A stretch of DNA of 50,291 nucleotides from Candidatus Aminicenantota bacterium (GTDB taxonomy: Bacteria > Acidobacteriota > Aminicenantia > Aminicenantales > Aminicenantaceae). The stretch spans positions 1 through 50,291 of the forward strand of contig JAFGMO010000026.1 in NCBI GenBank assembly GCA_016927475.1, written 5' to 3'. The notes under the pieces are model-generated. The model worked only from the letters and a program-made list of their open reading frames with translations, made no database searches and had not been told where the DNA came from. Numbering within the stretch: position 1 is the first letter of the stretch; each line of letters begins with the position of its first letter. Position numbers and translations under genes: made by a program. Of this stretch, positions 17,554-26,703 are shown piece by piece.

Positions 17554-18816
17554 ATGAAGAAAAAAATCTTGATCTACAATGCGACAATGTGTCCAAGAAG
17601 ACAATTGGATTGCAGCAATCTGCACTCTTTTCTGACAGAAAACGATTATCTCGTCGTCGATAATCCTCAAGAAGCAGAGGATATACTCCTCGTCACCTGT
17701 GCAGTCTGGGACCTGTCTGAAAAAACCTCGATCGAAGCTCTGGAGGAATTGAAAACGTACAACAAGAACCTGGTCGTCCTGGGCTGTCTTCCGGAAATCA
17801 ACAAAAGTCTACTGGATCGCCATTTCGAAGGAATCACTATTCCACCGAAAAAGATCCACGCCATCAACGAGCTTTTTCCCCATGAGATCCCCTTCGAGCA
17901 TTTCGACAAGAGTAATGACTGCACCCTTTATGTCTCTCATCCCCATGATATCCAAAAGAACTTCACTAGAATCGCCGATATCAGTAATGCAAGGCGCCAG
18001 ATCAGACATTTCATTAAAACTTCCGTTTATTTCGGTCCTGTAAAAACATTTCTGATGGCCAAAGATCTTCTGATCAGGAAAAAAACATTTTCCCTTAAAA
18101 TCTCACAAGGCTGTATTTGGAATTGCTCTTATTGTGCCATAAAAAAAGCCATAGGAAATCTCAAAAGCCGGCCGTTGAAAAAAATTATCGAAGAAGCCGA
18201 AGAAGCAATTTGTCAAAAAGGTTATCAAAGGATAAGGATCGTCGCCGATGACACTGGATCGTACGGTATTGATATCGGCGAAAATTTTGTTGACCTGCTT
18301 GACGGAATCACTCAAATCAAGAAATTCTTCACCATTTGGCTGGGAGATATGAATCCATACTGGATCATCAAGTACTTCGATAGACTCAATAGGATCCTCG
18401 AAAGGAAAAAAATCGTTTCTCTGGTGATACCCGTTCAGTCGGGCTCCCAGCGGATCATTGATCTTATGAACCGCAAGTATGATATAAAGATGGTCAAAGA
18501 GATATTTTCAGAGCTGAAAAAAAAACACAAGTATCTTCAATTGGGCACCCATATCCTAGCCGGTTTTCCGACCGAATCCTATGAAGATATCGGAGCCAAT
18601 ATTTCTTTCATCCGTGATGGAGGTGTCACGACGGGAACTGTGTTCATGCTTTCCTATCGACCCGGAACCAAATGTTCGAAGATGGACGGACGGTTTTCTC
18701 AGGAAGAAAAAGAAAAAAGGGTGATCGAGCACTACCACCGGCTGAAAGAGAGCGGCTATCAAGTGGAATTTAGAATTGAGGAAGGCACGCACCATGACAT
18801 CTTTTTCTCAAAATAA
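17554..18816 (+). CDS. MiaB/RimO-like radical SAM methylthiotransferase-type protein lacking TRAM
   Basis: A 420-residue radical SAM enzyme. The N-terminal UPF0004-type domain keeps three cysteines for an auxiliary 4Fe-4S cluster: Cys13 (ATMCPRR), Cys49 (LVTCAVW) and Cys78 (VLGCLPE). The radical SAM motif C-x3-C-x2-C is at Cys187/191/194 (QGCIWNCSYC), followed by VADDTGSYG and GTHILAGFPTES, typical of methylthiotransferases. The C-terminal TRAM domain that binds RNA in MiaB and RimO is not visible; the protein ends soon after the SAM barrel (YRPGTKCSKM...). It may therefore modify a non-tRNA substrate. The ATG at 17554 is preferred to the TTG 21 codons upstream because the domain starts there. 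Confidence 0.78.
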   Translation: MKKKILIYNATMCPRRQLDCSNLHSFLTENDYLVVDNPQEAEDILLVTCAVWDLSEKTSIEALEELKTYNKNLVVLGCLPEINKSLLDRHFEGITIPPKKIHAINELFPHEIPFEHFDKSNDCTLYVSHPHDIQKNFTRIADISNARRQIRHFIKTSVYFGPVKTFLMAKDLLIRKKTFSLKISQGCIWNCSYCAIKKAIGNLKSRPLKKIIEEAEEAICQKGYQRIRIVADDTGSYGIDIGENFVDLLDGITQIKKFFTIWLGDMNPYWIIKYFDRLNRILERKKIVSLVIPVQSGSQRIIDLMNRKYDIKMVKEIFSELKKKHKYLQLGTHILAGFPTESYEDIGANISFIRDGGVTTGTVFMLSYRPGTKCSKMDGRFSQEEKEKRVIEHYHRLKESGYQVEFRIEEGTHHDIFFSK

Positions 18817-18830
18817 GCAGATCATGTAGT

Positions 18831-18856
18831 AAATCTCTCCCCCTGATTGTACAGGG
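18831..18856. repeat. Dispersed repeat, partial copy C
   Basis: Twenty-six bases (AAATCTCTCC followed by CCCTGATTGTACAGGG) are identical to the centre of copies A and B. The sequence then changes to AGGGCCGGGG. It sits between the convergent radical SAM and permease genes, where it could act as a bidirectional hairpin. Confidence 0.6.
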
Positions 18857-18900
18857 AGGGCCGGGGTAAACATCATACATACCAACCACATTCCATCCGG

Positions 18901-21525
18901 TTATTCGTACCTCATGCTGTCCACCGGATTTGACAAGGCTGCCTTGACGGCCTGGTAGCTTAGGGTGACCAGAGCTATGAGAAAAGCCGTGAGGGTGGAG
19001 AAAATAAACGTCCATATGTTGATTTCGACCCGGTAGGCGAAATTTTGCAGCCACATGTTCATGGCCAGATAGGCCAACGGCCAGGCTACAACATTGGCAA
19101 AAAGCACCCAGAGAATGAAGTTTTTGGACAGCAGAAAGGCGATGTTGGATCCCGATGCCCCTAAAACCTTCCTGATACCGATTTCTTTGATCCGCACCTC
19201 AGCGGAATAGACGGTCATACCGAACAATCCGAGACAGGAAACAATCAGAGCTAAAACAGAAAACGCCTTAAAAAGATCCAAGGCCCGGATTTCCTGTGCA
19301 TAGTTTCGGTCGAACATCTCATCGACAAACACATAGCTGAACAGATTTCCGGGGGCGATCTCCTGGAATTTTTGCTCCAGAAATGCCAGGACATCCTGAA
19401 AGTTGTCTCCCTGGACTTTGACCAGCATATAATTCGTCCAGGACGGCCGGTACTCAAGAACGAACGGTTCAAGAGGCCTGTGAAAGGAGGCAAAGTGAAA
19501 ATCCTTGATGACGCCCACGATGGGCGCTTCACCCCCATGAACATCCGAACGGCAGGAAATGCCCAGCGGCTGCTTCAGGTCCAAAACAGCGGCCACGGAT
19601 TCATTGATAATATAGGCTCCTTTTTGATCCGTTCTCTTGTCGAAATTCCTGCCTTTAACAATCTTTAGCCCTGACGCATCGATAAAATCGTCGTCAACCC
19701 TTATGAACCGCAGCATAGGAAGGGTGCTTTTGTCCTGCACACTGACAGGAGTCAACCTCTCGTTGCTGTACTCCGTTCCGAACAGATTGGACGTCAAGGC
19801 GACATGAGTGATGTCCGGGTGGCGGCGAATTTCAGTTTTGATGGAATCCTTTCTATTCGCTAACTCCCTGGAAAATTCGGAATACATCCGGACCGCCACA
19901 AGACGGTCCTTGTCGAAGCCCGGATCTTGATGAAGAAAAAAATTCAGCTGTCTGTAAAGAGTGATGGTGCAAAAAATCATAAAAATGGAGATCACAAACT
20001 GGAAGGCCATCAGTCCTTTTCTCAGGAAAACCGCCGTCGAACGCGGATCCTTGACGCTCTTGATAGAACTGGCGGGCTGAAATCCGGAGATAAAAAAAGC
20101 GGGATAGAGCCCGGCCAGGACGGTCAACAAAATCATGATGAGCAACACGAGAATGATATTATCAAGGGTCAACACACCTCCGAACGTGAGGGCCTTGCCC
20201 GTCAACCGGTTGTAAAAGGGTAAGACAAGATTGAGCAAAAGCAAGGCAAACGCCGTCGAGAGTACGATGAAAAGCCAGGACTCGCCGAGATGTTGTTTGA
20301 CCAACTGACCTTTTCTGGCTCCGACAACCTTACGCACTCCGATCTCCTTCATGCGCTTGAAGGACTGGGACGTGGACAGATTGACAAAATTCACTCCGGC
20401 GATGATCAAAAGGAGGAAGGCGGCAGCCGAAAAGATGTAGATATAAGCCACATCGCTGTTGTGAGAGAGTTCCTGTTCCAGCTTGGAATGGAGATGAATT
20501 TTTTGTATCGGCTGAAGCACGATCTCTTCTTCCCGGGGAGCGGCGGCGTGAAAATTGTTCATGAATTCGGCCGCTTTTTCACGAAAGGCTGCCGCGTCTT
20601 TTTCGGAACGAAACAAGACATAAGTATACATCGCTTTCCAGGTACGATGGTTGAGGGCTTCAGGCCAACCCATGTAGATTAGAAACGTCGGCATGGAGAC
20701 GAGATAACTAATCCGAAGGTGGGTATTCCGGGGAAAATCGGAGATAACACCAGTGACCTTCAGAGGATGCTTTCGACTCTCATTGACAAGAGTCCGGCCG
20801 AGGGGGTCCTCGTCAACAAAAAACCGGCGAGCCAACGATTCTGTTAAAACAACGCTATGAGGTTCGGTGAGAGCCGACGTTTTATCTCCACCGAGCATCT
20901 CCAGATCGAACATCGATAAAAACGAGTTGTCGGCACAAAAACCTCCGACCTCCTCGAAGCGCCGGGGCTCTCCCTTGTCCGGGGTGAACCTGAGAATCTG
21001 GCGGCCGATGTCTCGAATCCGGGCGGACGATACGATTTCGGGGAAGGATTCCTCCAGAACCGGCCCGATAGCCGGAGCGGATGGGGCCCAGTTTCTGAAA
21101 TTGGATCCGTACTTGGAATTGGTTTGTATCCGGTAGATGCGGTCGGACTTCGGAAAATGCTTCTCATAACTCAGCTCATCCTTGACATGAAAAAGGATCA
21201 AGAACGCACAGCTCAAGCTTACCGCCAGTCCGGCAATATTCAAAAAGCTGTACAGTTTCTGCCGTCGAATGACTCTGAAAACAGTTTTGATATAATTTTT
21301 TAGCATAACTCCCCTCCAATAGACATAATCATTAATAAACCGGGGCATCGACCTCAGCAGCATAAACCAAAACCAGATTAAGGCCCTGGTTTTATTCTTA
21401 TTTTGGATTCTGTACCGGTACGATTCTTCAAAATCCCCTACTGCCTGATAATAATCCTCATATTCCAGAAAAAACCAGAGGACGACTTTGCCCCCTTTTG
21501 GCAGCGTTTCCTTGTCAGCAGACAT
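18901..21525 (-). CDS. ADOP-type FtsX/MacB permease with permease prefix domain 2 (paralogue 1)
   Basis: An 874-residue inner-membrane protein of the duplicated FtsX/MacB architecture. A soluble prefix of about 80 residues (GDFEESYRYRI...) precedes TM1 (FLNIAGLAVSLSCAFLILF). The first periplasmic MacB-like core is about 115-360, followed by a three-helix FtsX block (with MKEIGVRKVVGA), a second half starting with a TM (GLMAFQFVISIFMIF), a second core with VGVIKDFHF, and the last FtsX block (VRIKEIGIRKVLGA) ending SNPVDSMRYE. No ATPase is nearby, as is usual for this family. The ATG at 21525 has GAGG upstream and lies seven bases after the stop of the PadR gene, so they form an operon. The substrate is unknown. 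Confidence 0.88.
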   Translation of the reverse strand: MSADKETLPKGGKVVLWFFLEYEDYYQAVGDFEESYRYRIQNKNKTRALIWFWFMLLRSMPRFINDYVYWRGVMLKNYIKTVFRVIRRQKLYSFLNIAGLAVSLSCAFLILFHVKDELSYEKHFPKSDRIYRIQTNSKYGSNFRNWAPSAPAIGPVLEESFPEIVSSARIRDIGRQILRFTPDKGEPRRFEEVGGFCADNSFLSMFDLEMLGGDKTSALTEPHSVVLTESLARRFFVDEDPLGRTLVNESRKHPLKVTGVISDFPRNTHLRISYLVSMPTFLIYMGWPEALNHRTWKAMYTYVLFRSEKDAAAFREKAAEFMNNFHAAAPREEEIVLQPIQKIHLHSKLEQELSHNSDVAYIYIFSAAAFLLLIIAGVNFVNLSTSQSFKRMKEIGVRKVVGARKGQLVKQHLGESWLFIVLSTAFALLLLNLVLPFYNRLTGKALTFGGVLTLDNIILVLLIMILLTVLAGLYPAFFISGFQPASSIKSVKDPRSTAVFLRKGLMAFQFVISIFMIFCTITLYRQLNFFLHQDPGFDKDRLVAVRMYSEFSRELANRKDSIKTEIRRHPDITHVALTSNLFGTEYSNERLTPVSVQDKSTLPMLRFIRVDDDFIDASGLKIVKGRNFDKRTDQKGAYIINESVAAVLDLKQPLGISCRSDVHGGEAPIVGVIKDFHFASFHRPLEPFVLEYRPSWTNYMLVKVQGDNFQDVLAFLEQKFQEIAPGNLFSYVFVDEMFDRNYAQEIRALDLFKAFSVLALIVSCLGLFGMTVYSAEVRIKEIGIRKVLGASGSNIAFLLSKNFILWVLFANVVAWPLAYLAMNMWLQNFAYRVEINIWTFIFSTLTAFLIALVTLSYQAVKAALSNPVDSMRYE

Positions 21526-21532
21526 CAAATCC

Positions 21533-21853
21533 TCATTCAAAAGCAAGCTCTGTTTCCTCCGACCAAAACGCTTTGTAGATTTTCCTGCTTCTCCTCAAGG
21601 CTTCATGGCCGGCGGGGGTCAGAGTGTAAAGAAATCGACTGCGGCCTCCCCGTTCGGACCGGGGCTCACTGCTGCTCTTTTTGACGTAACCCTTATGGAG
21701 AAGCTGTTTGAGCGGTTTATAAACAGAGCCGAACGACCATTCATGGTTCGTGAGCTTAGAGATCGTCTCCCTTAAAGAAACACCATAGGCATTGTCTTTC
21801 AACTTCCAGATGGTGAGAAGAACAATCTCCTCCGAGCGCGATAAAAGTATCAT
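21533..21853 (-). CDS. PadR-family transcriptional regulator of the permease operon
   Basis: A 106-residue winged-helix PadR protein: LSRSEEIVLLTIWKLKDNAYGV (helix 1-2), ISKLTNHEWSFGSVYKPLKQL (recognition helix), then KGYVKKSSS and the wing with YTLTPAGHEAL. It aligns end to end with the 38912 protein (also 106 residues) when started at 21853; ATGs 5 or 15 codons upstream are possible. PadR proteins of this sort are commonly encoded next to acidobacterial permeases and probably repress the operon. The stop is seven bases before the permease start. Confidence 0.87.
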   Translation of the reverse strand: MILLSRSEEIVLLTIWKLKDNAYGVSLRETISKLTNHEWSFGSVYKPLKQLLHKGYVKKSSSEPRSERGGRSRFLYTLTPAGHEALRRSRKIYKAFWSEETELAFE

Positions 21854-22228
21854 TTCCGACTCTCCCATTAATTTGTCTGAAAAACGGATACATATCATAA
21901 TACGTCAATAGAATTAAAAAGGTTTAACTTCATCCCATTAAAAAAACAAATAATGCAAATTAGTGGAAAACCAAGATAATCAATATTGATATCATGGCCG
22001 GTATCAGACTGAATCCGTAAAAACCGGTTAAGATGTTATTTCTAGTTTGAGAGGTTTCACCATCATCGCTGTAATCTAAATCCCGCAACGCTTACAATGC
22101 CTCTACCAATAACTTTTTCCATGCATCCCCCTGATTTACAGGAAAGGAAATTTTTGGATTGCCGGGGCTTTAGCCATAACATAATATTTCCGCTTGACAT
22201 ATATCCGCAACGGATATAGGACGGGATT
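21854..22228. other. Divergent intergenic region between two PadR genes
   Basis: It serves both the leftward PadR/permease operon and the rightward PadR gene. A partial repeat-like piece (CCCCCTGATTTACAGG at 22129-22144) is present. The right end carries the promoter/operator at 22194-22218. No gene is visible. Confidence 0.5.
22194..22218 (+). promoter_or_regulatory. Promoter with perfect palindromic operator for the PadR gene
   Basis: TTGACA (22194-22199) abuts a perfect inverted repeat, TATATCCG - CAA - CGGATATA (22200-22218), located where the spacer and -10 of the promoter would lie, 10 bases upstream of the ATG. PadR proteins bind such AT-rich palindromes, so autorepression is likely. 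Confidence 0.65.
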
Positions 22229-22633
22229 ATGGCAATCAACAAAACCAACAAGCCTCTCACTCCGGCAGTGCTTCATATCCTTCTAGCTCTTTCCACACAG
22301 GAGCGCCACGGCTACGGAATTATGAAACAAGTCGAGTTTGACTCGCAGGGAAAAGTAAACATGGGGCCGGGTACGCTCTATGGTTCGCTGGGCCGTATGA
22401 TTAAGGCCGGGTTGATACGCGAGAGCGACAAAAAAATAGACCCCGATAGGGACGATGAACGGCGCATCTATTACAAAATCACCGGTCTCGGCCAGAAAGC
22501 GCTCGCGGCGGAGTTGGAGCGATATCGCGAGGTCATGGCGGTTGCCAAACAAAAACAACTTTTGCCAAACGGAAATGCCTATGGCATATGGGCTTTTCTG
22601 TTTCGATGTGCCATCGCCACGGGATCGAAGTGA
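22229..22633 (+). CDS. PadR-family transcriptional regulator, solitary
   Basis: A 134-residue PadR protein with LTPAVLHILLALSTQERHGYGI, a recognition region (MGPGTLYGSLGRMI), KAGLIRESD and the wing ERRIYYKITGLGQKAL. The C-terminal 30 residues (PNGNAYGIWAFLFRCAIATGSK) look atypical for the family's helical dimerisation end and may have been altered. The stop lies 9 bases before the inverted end of a RAYT element, so the gene that PadR would normally control may have been displaced by the insertion. The perfect palindrome immediately upstream suggests self-regulation. Confidence 0.82.
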   Translation: MAINKTNKPLTPAVLHILLALSTQERHGYGIMKQVEFDSQGKVNMGPGTLYGSLGRMIKAGLIRESDKKIDPDRDDERRIYYKITGLGQKALAAELERYREVMAVAKQKQLLPNGNAYGIWAFLFRCAIATGSK

Positions 22634-22642
22634 ATGGAATAA

Positions 22643-23591
22643 GGGGTCGCACCGCATTAAGTTATTCTAATTAAATAAGTTAAATAATAATTGGCGCCAA
22701 ATAATCTTCTTAAATGAGATTATAGGGGGGGGTCGGTCGTCTTTGTAATAGAAAGAAAGATATGAATGGCAAGAGCCCACCGGCATTATCTACCTGGATG
22801 TACCTGGCATATCACTCAACGCTGCCATAAGAAGGAATTTTTATTCAGGTTTAAACACTACAAAAAGAGATGGATGTATTGGCTGTATAGAGCGAAACAA
22901 CAATTTCACATCTCTATCCTAGATTATATGGTTACATCAAATCATATTCACCTACTTGCTCTAAGCGATGGAAAGGAGAATGAAATTGCAAAGACAATGC
23001 ACCTTGTCTCCGGAAGAACAGCCTGGGAGTTCAATCATAACAGGAACCGAAAGGGTGCTTTTTGGGAAGACCGATATCATGCAACGGCAGTTGAAACTGA
23101 TAATCATCTTATTCGATGCATGATTTATATTGATATGAATATGGTTCGAGCAGGAGTTATTAAGCATCCAGAAGAGTGGCCCCACTGTGGATATCAGGAG
23201 CTTATTGGTAACAAACAAAGATATTCTCTAATCAACAAGGAACGCCTGATGCGGATGTTACAACTAAAATATGATAATTTTAAGGAAATATATAATGAAT
23301 GGATTGATGAATATTTAGAACGAAAAAATTTTAATAGAGAAAGCTGTTGGACAGAAAGTATAGCTGTGGGAAATAAGATCTTTGTTGAAAGAATAAAGAA
23401 AAAATTGGGAGTTAAGGCCAGAAGGAGATGTATAGTAGAGAAACCAGGAACTTTTAAGCTGAAAGAACCAAGGACTTCTTATTTACTATTTCCCCCCATA
23501 AAAAAGGGATTTAAAGGCTGATATTCATCATTTAATTAATTTAACATATTGAAAAATTTAAAAATAGCAGAAGATAGCACGGTGCGACCCC
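22643..23591 (+). mobile_element. RAYT/IS200-like unit with 12-bp inverted ends
   Basis: The single HUH transposase gene is bracketed by GGGGTCGCACCG (22643-22654) and its exact reverse complement CGGTGCGACCCC (23580-23591). The bases outside do not give an obvious target duplication, as expected for Y1 transposases. The right end is followed by a doubled CCCCCTAATTA motif (23588-23612). The element is more AT-rich than the surroundings. Confidence 0.7.
22766..23521 (+). CDS. REP-associated tyrosine transposase (RAYT, Y1_Tnp)
   Basis: A 251-residue single-strand DNA transposase of the IS200-like Y1 superfamily. The HUH motif is HIH at 60-62 (SNHIHLL) and the catalytic tyrosine is probably Tyr121 in YIDMNMVRAG. 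The segment GAFWEDRYHAT is characteristic of RAYTs. RAYTs are usually single-copy domesticated enzymes associated with palindromic REP sequences; here inverted 12-mers flank the gene. It appears intact. The start at 22766 follows a GAAAGAAAGA ribosome-site-like run. Confidence 0.88.
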   Translation: MARAHRHYLPGCTWHITQRCHKKEFLFRFKHYKKRWMYWLYRAKQQFHISILDYMVTSNHIHLLALSDGKENEIAKTMHLVSGRTAWEFNHNRNRKGAFWEDRYHATAVETDNHLIRCMIYIDMNMVRAGVIKHPEEWPHCGYQELIGNKQRYSLINKERLMRMLQLKYDNFKEIYNEWIDEYLERKNFNRESCWTESIAVGNKIFVERIKKKLGVKARRRCIVEKPGTFKLKEPRTSYLLFPPIKKGFKG

Positions 23592-23655
23592 CTAATTAGA
23601 CCCCCTAATTATTCTCTTAGGTATGAGTGAAAACGAATTCTCAACAAATGCTTTC

Positions 23656-23700
23656 TCAAATAGAAGCGGTGATTTCGGCAATTAAACACCCACAAATCTC
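23656..23700. repeat. Dispersed repeat, diverged copy D
   Basis: TCAAATAGAAGCGGTGATTTCGG (23656-23678) differs at two positions from 156-178 of copy A, and ACACCCACAAATCTC (23686-23700) matches 93-107. The two halves occur in the opposite order to copy A, as at a junction between adjacent units. The rest of 23592-23782 holds only this and the RBS GGGAGGA of the next gene. Confidence 0.5.
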
Positions 23701-23782
23701 CCGCAAAACTATGTAACCTTAAAGGCAAACCCAGAGTCTTATTAAAGAAACTTAGAAGACAATCTTTGGGAGGAACATGTAG

Positions 23783-25135
23783 ATGTTTCATCAACGTAAA
23801 GGTGTGCTACTTTGTTTATTTTTTTCTTCAGTCATCATCGCCTCAGGTCCATTAACATCGTGTGTCGAACCGCAGGATTTGACCATTTCCATTAATCCGG
23901 CTCAGGCCTTGTTCGGAACACCCTTTTCTATGACCATTGCCGGGCTGAAGCCCGGCGAACACGCCGTATTGAAGGCTAGGTCGATCGACGGCATGGGAAC
24001 TTTCTGGGATTCCACGGCAACCTTTGAAGCCGATCGAAACGGCAAAATCGATTTGTCTTCTCAAGCTCCGATAGCCGGTGATTATGCAGAGCCTGATGTT
24101 ATGGGTATGCTATGGGCCATGCAGCCGAGCAACCGCCGGGACAAAGCTCGGCCCTACGTTGCCTACGAGCACGGAATAACCGTCGAATTCACACTTAACG
24201 ATGCGAAGGGCCGAACCGCTGCCGCAATTCTGGGGCGATACTATCAGATGCCTGACACGGGTCTCGTCCGAGTTCCTCTTGATGCGAATGGATGCAAGGG
24301 TTTCCTCTATTATCCCGAGAAAGGCGGTCCCTTTCCGGGCCTTATTCTCCTGGGCGGATCCGGCGGAGGAATGAGCGATATAAAAGCCCGGACGTTGGCC
24401 TCGAACGGATTCGCAACGCTTGCCCTTGCTTATTTCCGCTACCCAGGACTTCCTGGATATTTGATTGAGATTCCATTGGAATATTTCAGGCGAGCGATCG
24501 AATGGATGAAAACTTGTCAAGCCGTCCAAAAAGGCAAACTCGGCTTGGTGGGGTATTCTAAGGGCGGGGAATGCTCATTGTTATTGGCATCTCTCTACGA
24601 TGAATTCTCGGCCGTCGCGGCTATGGTTCCGAGCGCCTACGTTTGGAAGGGCGTCACCCCCCTGGCGAAGTCTTCCTGGACGATGGCCGGTGAACCTCTG
24701 CCCTTCATCTCCACCAAAGAAACCGAAGAAGAAGTTCAGCAATTCATACGAAGGGAGCTGACATCCATCAGAAAATGGTATGCCGGCGGATTGGCCGCGG
24801 CTGATCCCGAACTCGTCAATAAAGCCAGGATCCCCGTTGAAAACATCAAAGCTCCTATCTTCCTTGCTTCGGACCGTGCTGATCAGACATGGCCTTCAGT
24901 GGAATTTTGCGAAACGATCGTCCAAAATCTCAAGGCTCGCCATTTCCCTTACGAGTATAAACATATCTGCGGTGAGAACGCCGGTCACCATGCTTGTTGG
25001 CCGGATTATATTCCCGGCACCGACCGGGGCGTTAATGCGGGCAACCCAAAAGATAAAGTAAAGTGGAGCCTCATCGTCTGGAAAGAAATGCTTTCTTTTC
25101 TTCATAAATATCTGGATGCCCCCTCGAAACATTAA
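23783..25135 (+). CDS. Lipoprotein acyl-CoA thioester hydrolase / BAAT-family hydrolase
   Basis: A 450-residue exported protein with the fold of bile-acid-CoA:amino-acid acyltransferases and acyl-CoA thioesterases. The N-terminus carries a signal with lipobox LTSC (Cys27). An Ig-like BAAT N-terminal domain (about 30-150) precedes an alpha/beta hydrolase domain (about 165-445). The nucleophile is Ser259 in GYSKGGE, with probable Asp367 (DQTWPS) and His402 (AGHHA). In eukaryotic BAATs the nucleophile is often Cys; here it is Ser, as in bacterial members. The natural substrate is unknown. GGGAGGA precedes the ATG. Confidence 0.85.
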   Translation: MFHQRKGVLLCLFFSSVIIASGPLTSCVEPQDLTISINPAQALFGTPFSMTIAGLKPGEHAVLKARSIDGMGTFWDSTATFEADRNGKIDLSSQAPIAGDYAEPDVMGMLWAMQPSNRRDKARPYVAYEHGITVEFTLNDAKGRTAAAILGRYYQMPDTGLVRVPLDANGCKGFLYYPEKGGPFPGLILLGGSGGGMSDIKARTLASNGFATLALAYFRYPGLPGYLIEIPLEYFRRAIEWMKTCQAVQKGKLGLVGYSKGGECSLLLASLYDEFSAVAAMVPSAYVWKGVTPLAKSSWTMAGEPLPFISTKETEEEVQQFIRRELTSIRKWYAGGLAAADPELVNKARIPVENIKAPIFLASDRADQTWPSVEFCETIVQNLKARHFPYEYKHICGENAGHHACWPDYIPGTDRGVNAGNPKDKVKWSLIVWKEMLSFLHKYLDAPSKH

Positions 25136-25217
25136 AATTTTTCAGTGATCATTTAGGGGCAATAGTGTTGTCTCCGTCTGGCTGATTTAAATTATTGAAA
25201 AAAACTGAGCTTTAAAG

Positions 25218-26564
25218 TCACTTATTCCCATTCCGGATCCAATGAGCTATATCCTCGATCACAGTTTCGTCCACATGGTCCGATTTCTGGTACTCCGAAG
25301 GGGAGCTGGGGCCTTTTCCAGAAATAAAAAGATGATTGAGAGAAGGATAAAATTTAAAGGTCACATTTTCTTTAGAGCCCAGAGATTTTTTCCAGTTTTC
25401 AAAGTCTTTTTTTGTCACCTGATAATCACGTCCTCCCTGCATGATGAGCAGGGACCGCTTTATGGACTCAGCGGTTTCAGCCGGATCATACCTTTTTAGG
25501 TCAAGCCAGTACTCCGGGTAGGCTCCCAGAATCTTCTCTTTTTTTTGGGAAAGGTCGGTCTTTCTCAGGCTTTTGATTTTTTGGACTTCTGTTCTAGCTT
25601 CTTCCAGTTTTTCTTTTTCTTCCACAGACAGCTTTCCATCCAGCATGAATATGTATCGGACTTGTTCGATGTAAAGGTCTTCAAAAGGGCGGGCGGCACC
25701 GGCCAAAACAATAAATCCGGCTGTATCCGGAGCCAAAGGAGCTATTCGGGGCACCAGAGTTCCCCCCAGACTGTGACCCAGGATAAAGACTTTTTCAGGA
25801 TCTATTTTTTCAGTGCGGCGGAGAAGCTTGACTGCGCACAGAGCATCTTCTATAGTTTCCTCATAAACGGTTAAGCTAAGGTCCTTTTGGGCTGCCATTT
25901 TTTTTCCGTGGATCAAGGTCCGCTTGTCGTATCTCAGAACAGCGATTTTTTTCGAAGCCAATCCCCAAGCCAGGTCTTTAAACGGCTTATTGGCCCCCAC
26001 GGATTCATCTCTGTCGTTGGGTCCTGAGCCATGAACCAACACTATTGCAGGGAAAGGACTTTTTCCTTTGGGGATGGATAAAGTCCCGGGCAGTTTCCAT
26101 CCTTCTACCCCGAATGTTATTTCTTTTTCAGTAAAAGAATCCGTATCCACATAAGAAGGGGGTTTGTAAGGGGATGGGGATTGGGTGAAAAACTGGCCGG
26201 CAATCTGCTTATTCTTGTTGAACACCACTTTGATGTCCAAAGCGGCTTTTTCAAACTCACAGGTGATATAAACAATATTATATTTGGGAATTGATTCTGT
26301 TCGGATTCCTGTTTGCCGTTTGAGCTTTCCTACCTGTCTGAGAACTGTTTCCCAAACTTGTTTCATTTTTTCCGGAGGAGCCGCTTTTTGCATGGTTTCA
26401 TCAAAATTTTTGACCGCCGCCTCATAATCCTCTTTTTCCAGGGCTTTGACGAAACTTTTAGCCATGGAAATAAGATCATTAACAGGCAATGAGGATTTTT
26501 TTTGGCCTATTAAACTCAAAGAGGTCAGGAGTAATAGAATCAAAATTCCTACCGTTGTTTTCAT
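25218..26564 (-). CDS. Exported alpha/beta hydrolase with N-terminal DUF3887-like domain
   Basis: A 448-residue secreted hydrolase. A signal peptide (1-20) is followed by a small DUF3887-like domain (about 27-130: AKSFVKALEKEDYEAAVKNF...), which is often fused to such enzymes. The hydrolase domain starts with VLVHGSGPNDRD (175-186). The nucleophile is Ser265 (GHSLGG), with Asp380 (GGRDYQV) and His411 (LNHLF). Family members are dienelactone-hydrolase or prolyl-oligopeptidase-like esterases; the substrate is not readable. It converges with the BAAT-like gene. The RBS AAGGAA lies upstream of the ATG. Confidence 0.87.
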   Translation of the reverse strand: MKTTVGILILLLLTSLSLIGQKKSSLPVNDLISMAKSFVKALEKEDYEAAVKNFDETMQKAAPPEKMKQVWETVLRQVGKLKRQTGIRTESIPKYNIVYITCEFEKAALDIKVVFNKNKQIAGQFFTQSPSPYKPPSYVDTDSFTEKEITFGVEGWKLPGTLSIPKGKSPFPAIVLVHGSGPNDRDESVGANKPFKDLAWGLASKKIAVLRYDKRTLIHGKKMAAQKDLSLTVYEETIEDALCAVKLLRRTEKIDPEKVFILGHSLGGTLVPRIAPLAPDTAGFIVLAGAARPFEDLYIEQVRYIFMLDGKLSVEEKEKLEEARTEVQKIKSLRKTDLSQKKEKILGAYPEYWLDLKRYDPAETAESIKRSLLIMQGGRDYQVTKKDFENWKKSLGSKENVTFKFYPSLNHLFISGKGPSSPSEYQKSDHVDETVIEDIAHWIRNGNK

Positions 26565-26703
26565 TTAAATTCCTTTTTAATGGATTGATTTATCTTGCCC
26601 GATTTTTACTACGCCTTAAATCCCTATTTTATTCAATAAATATTTTATGTGAACATTAATATTCATTATAATAAATGTATCTCAAGGAATAAAGGAGGTT
26701 GAG

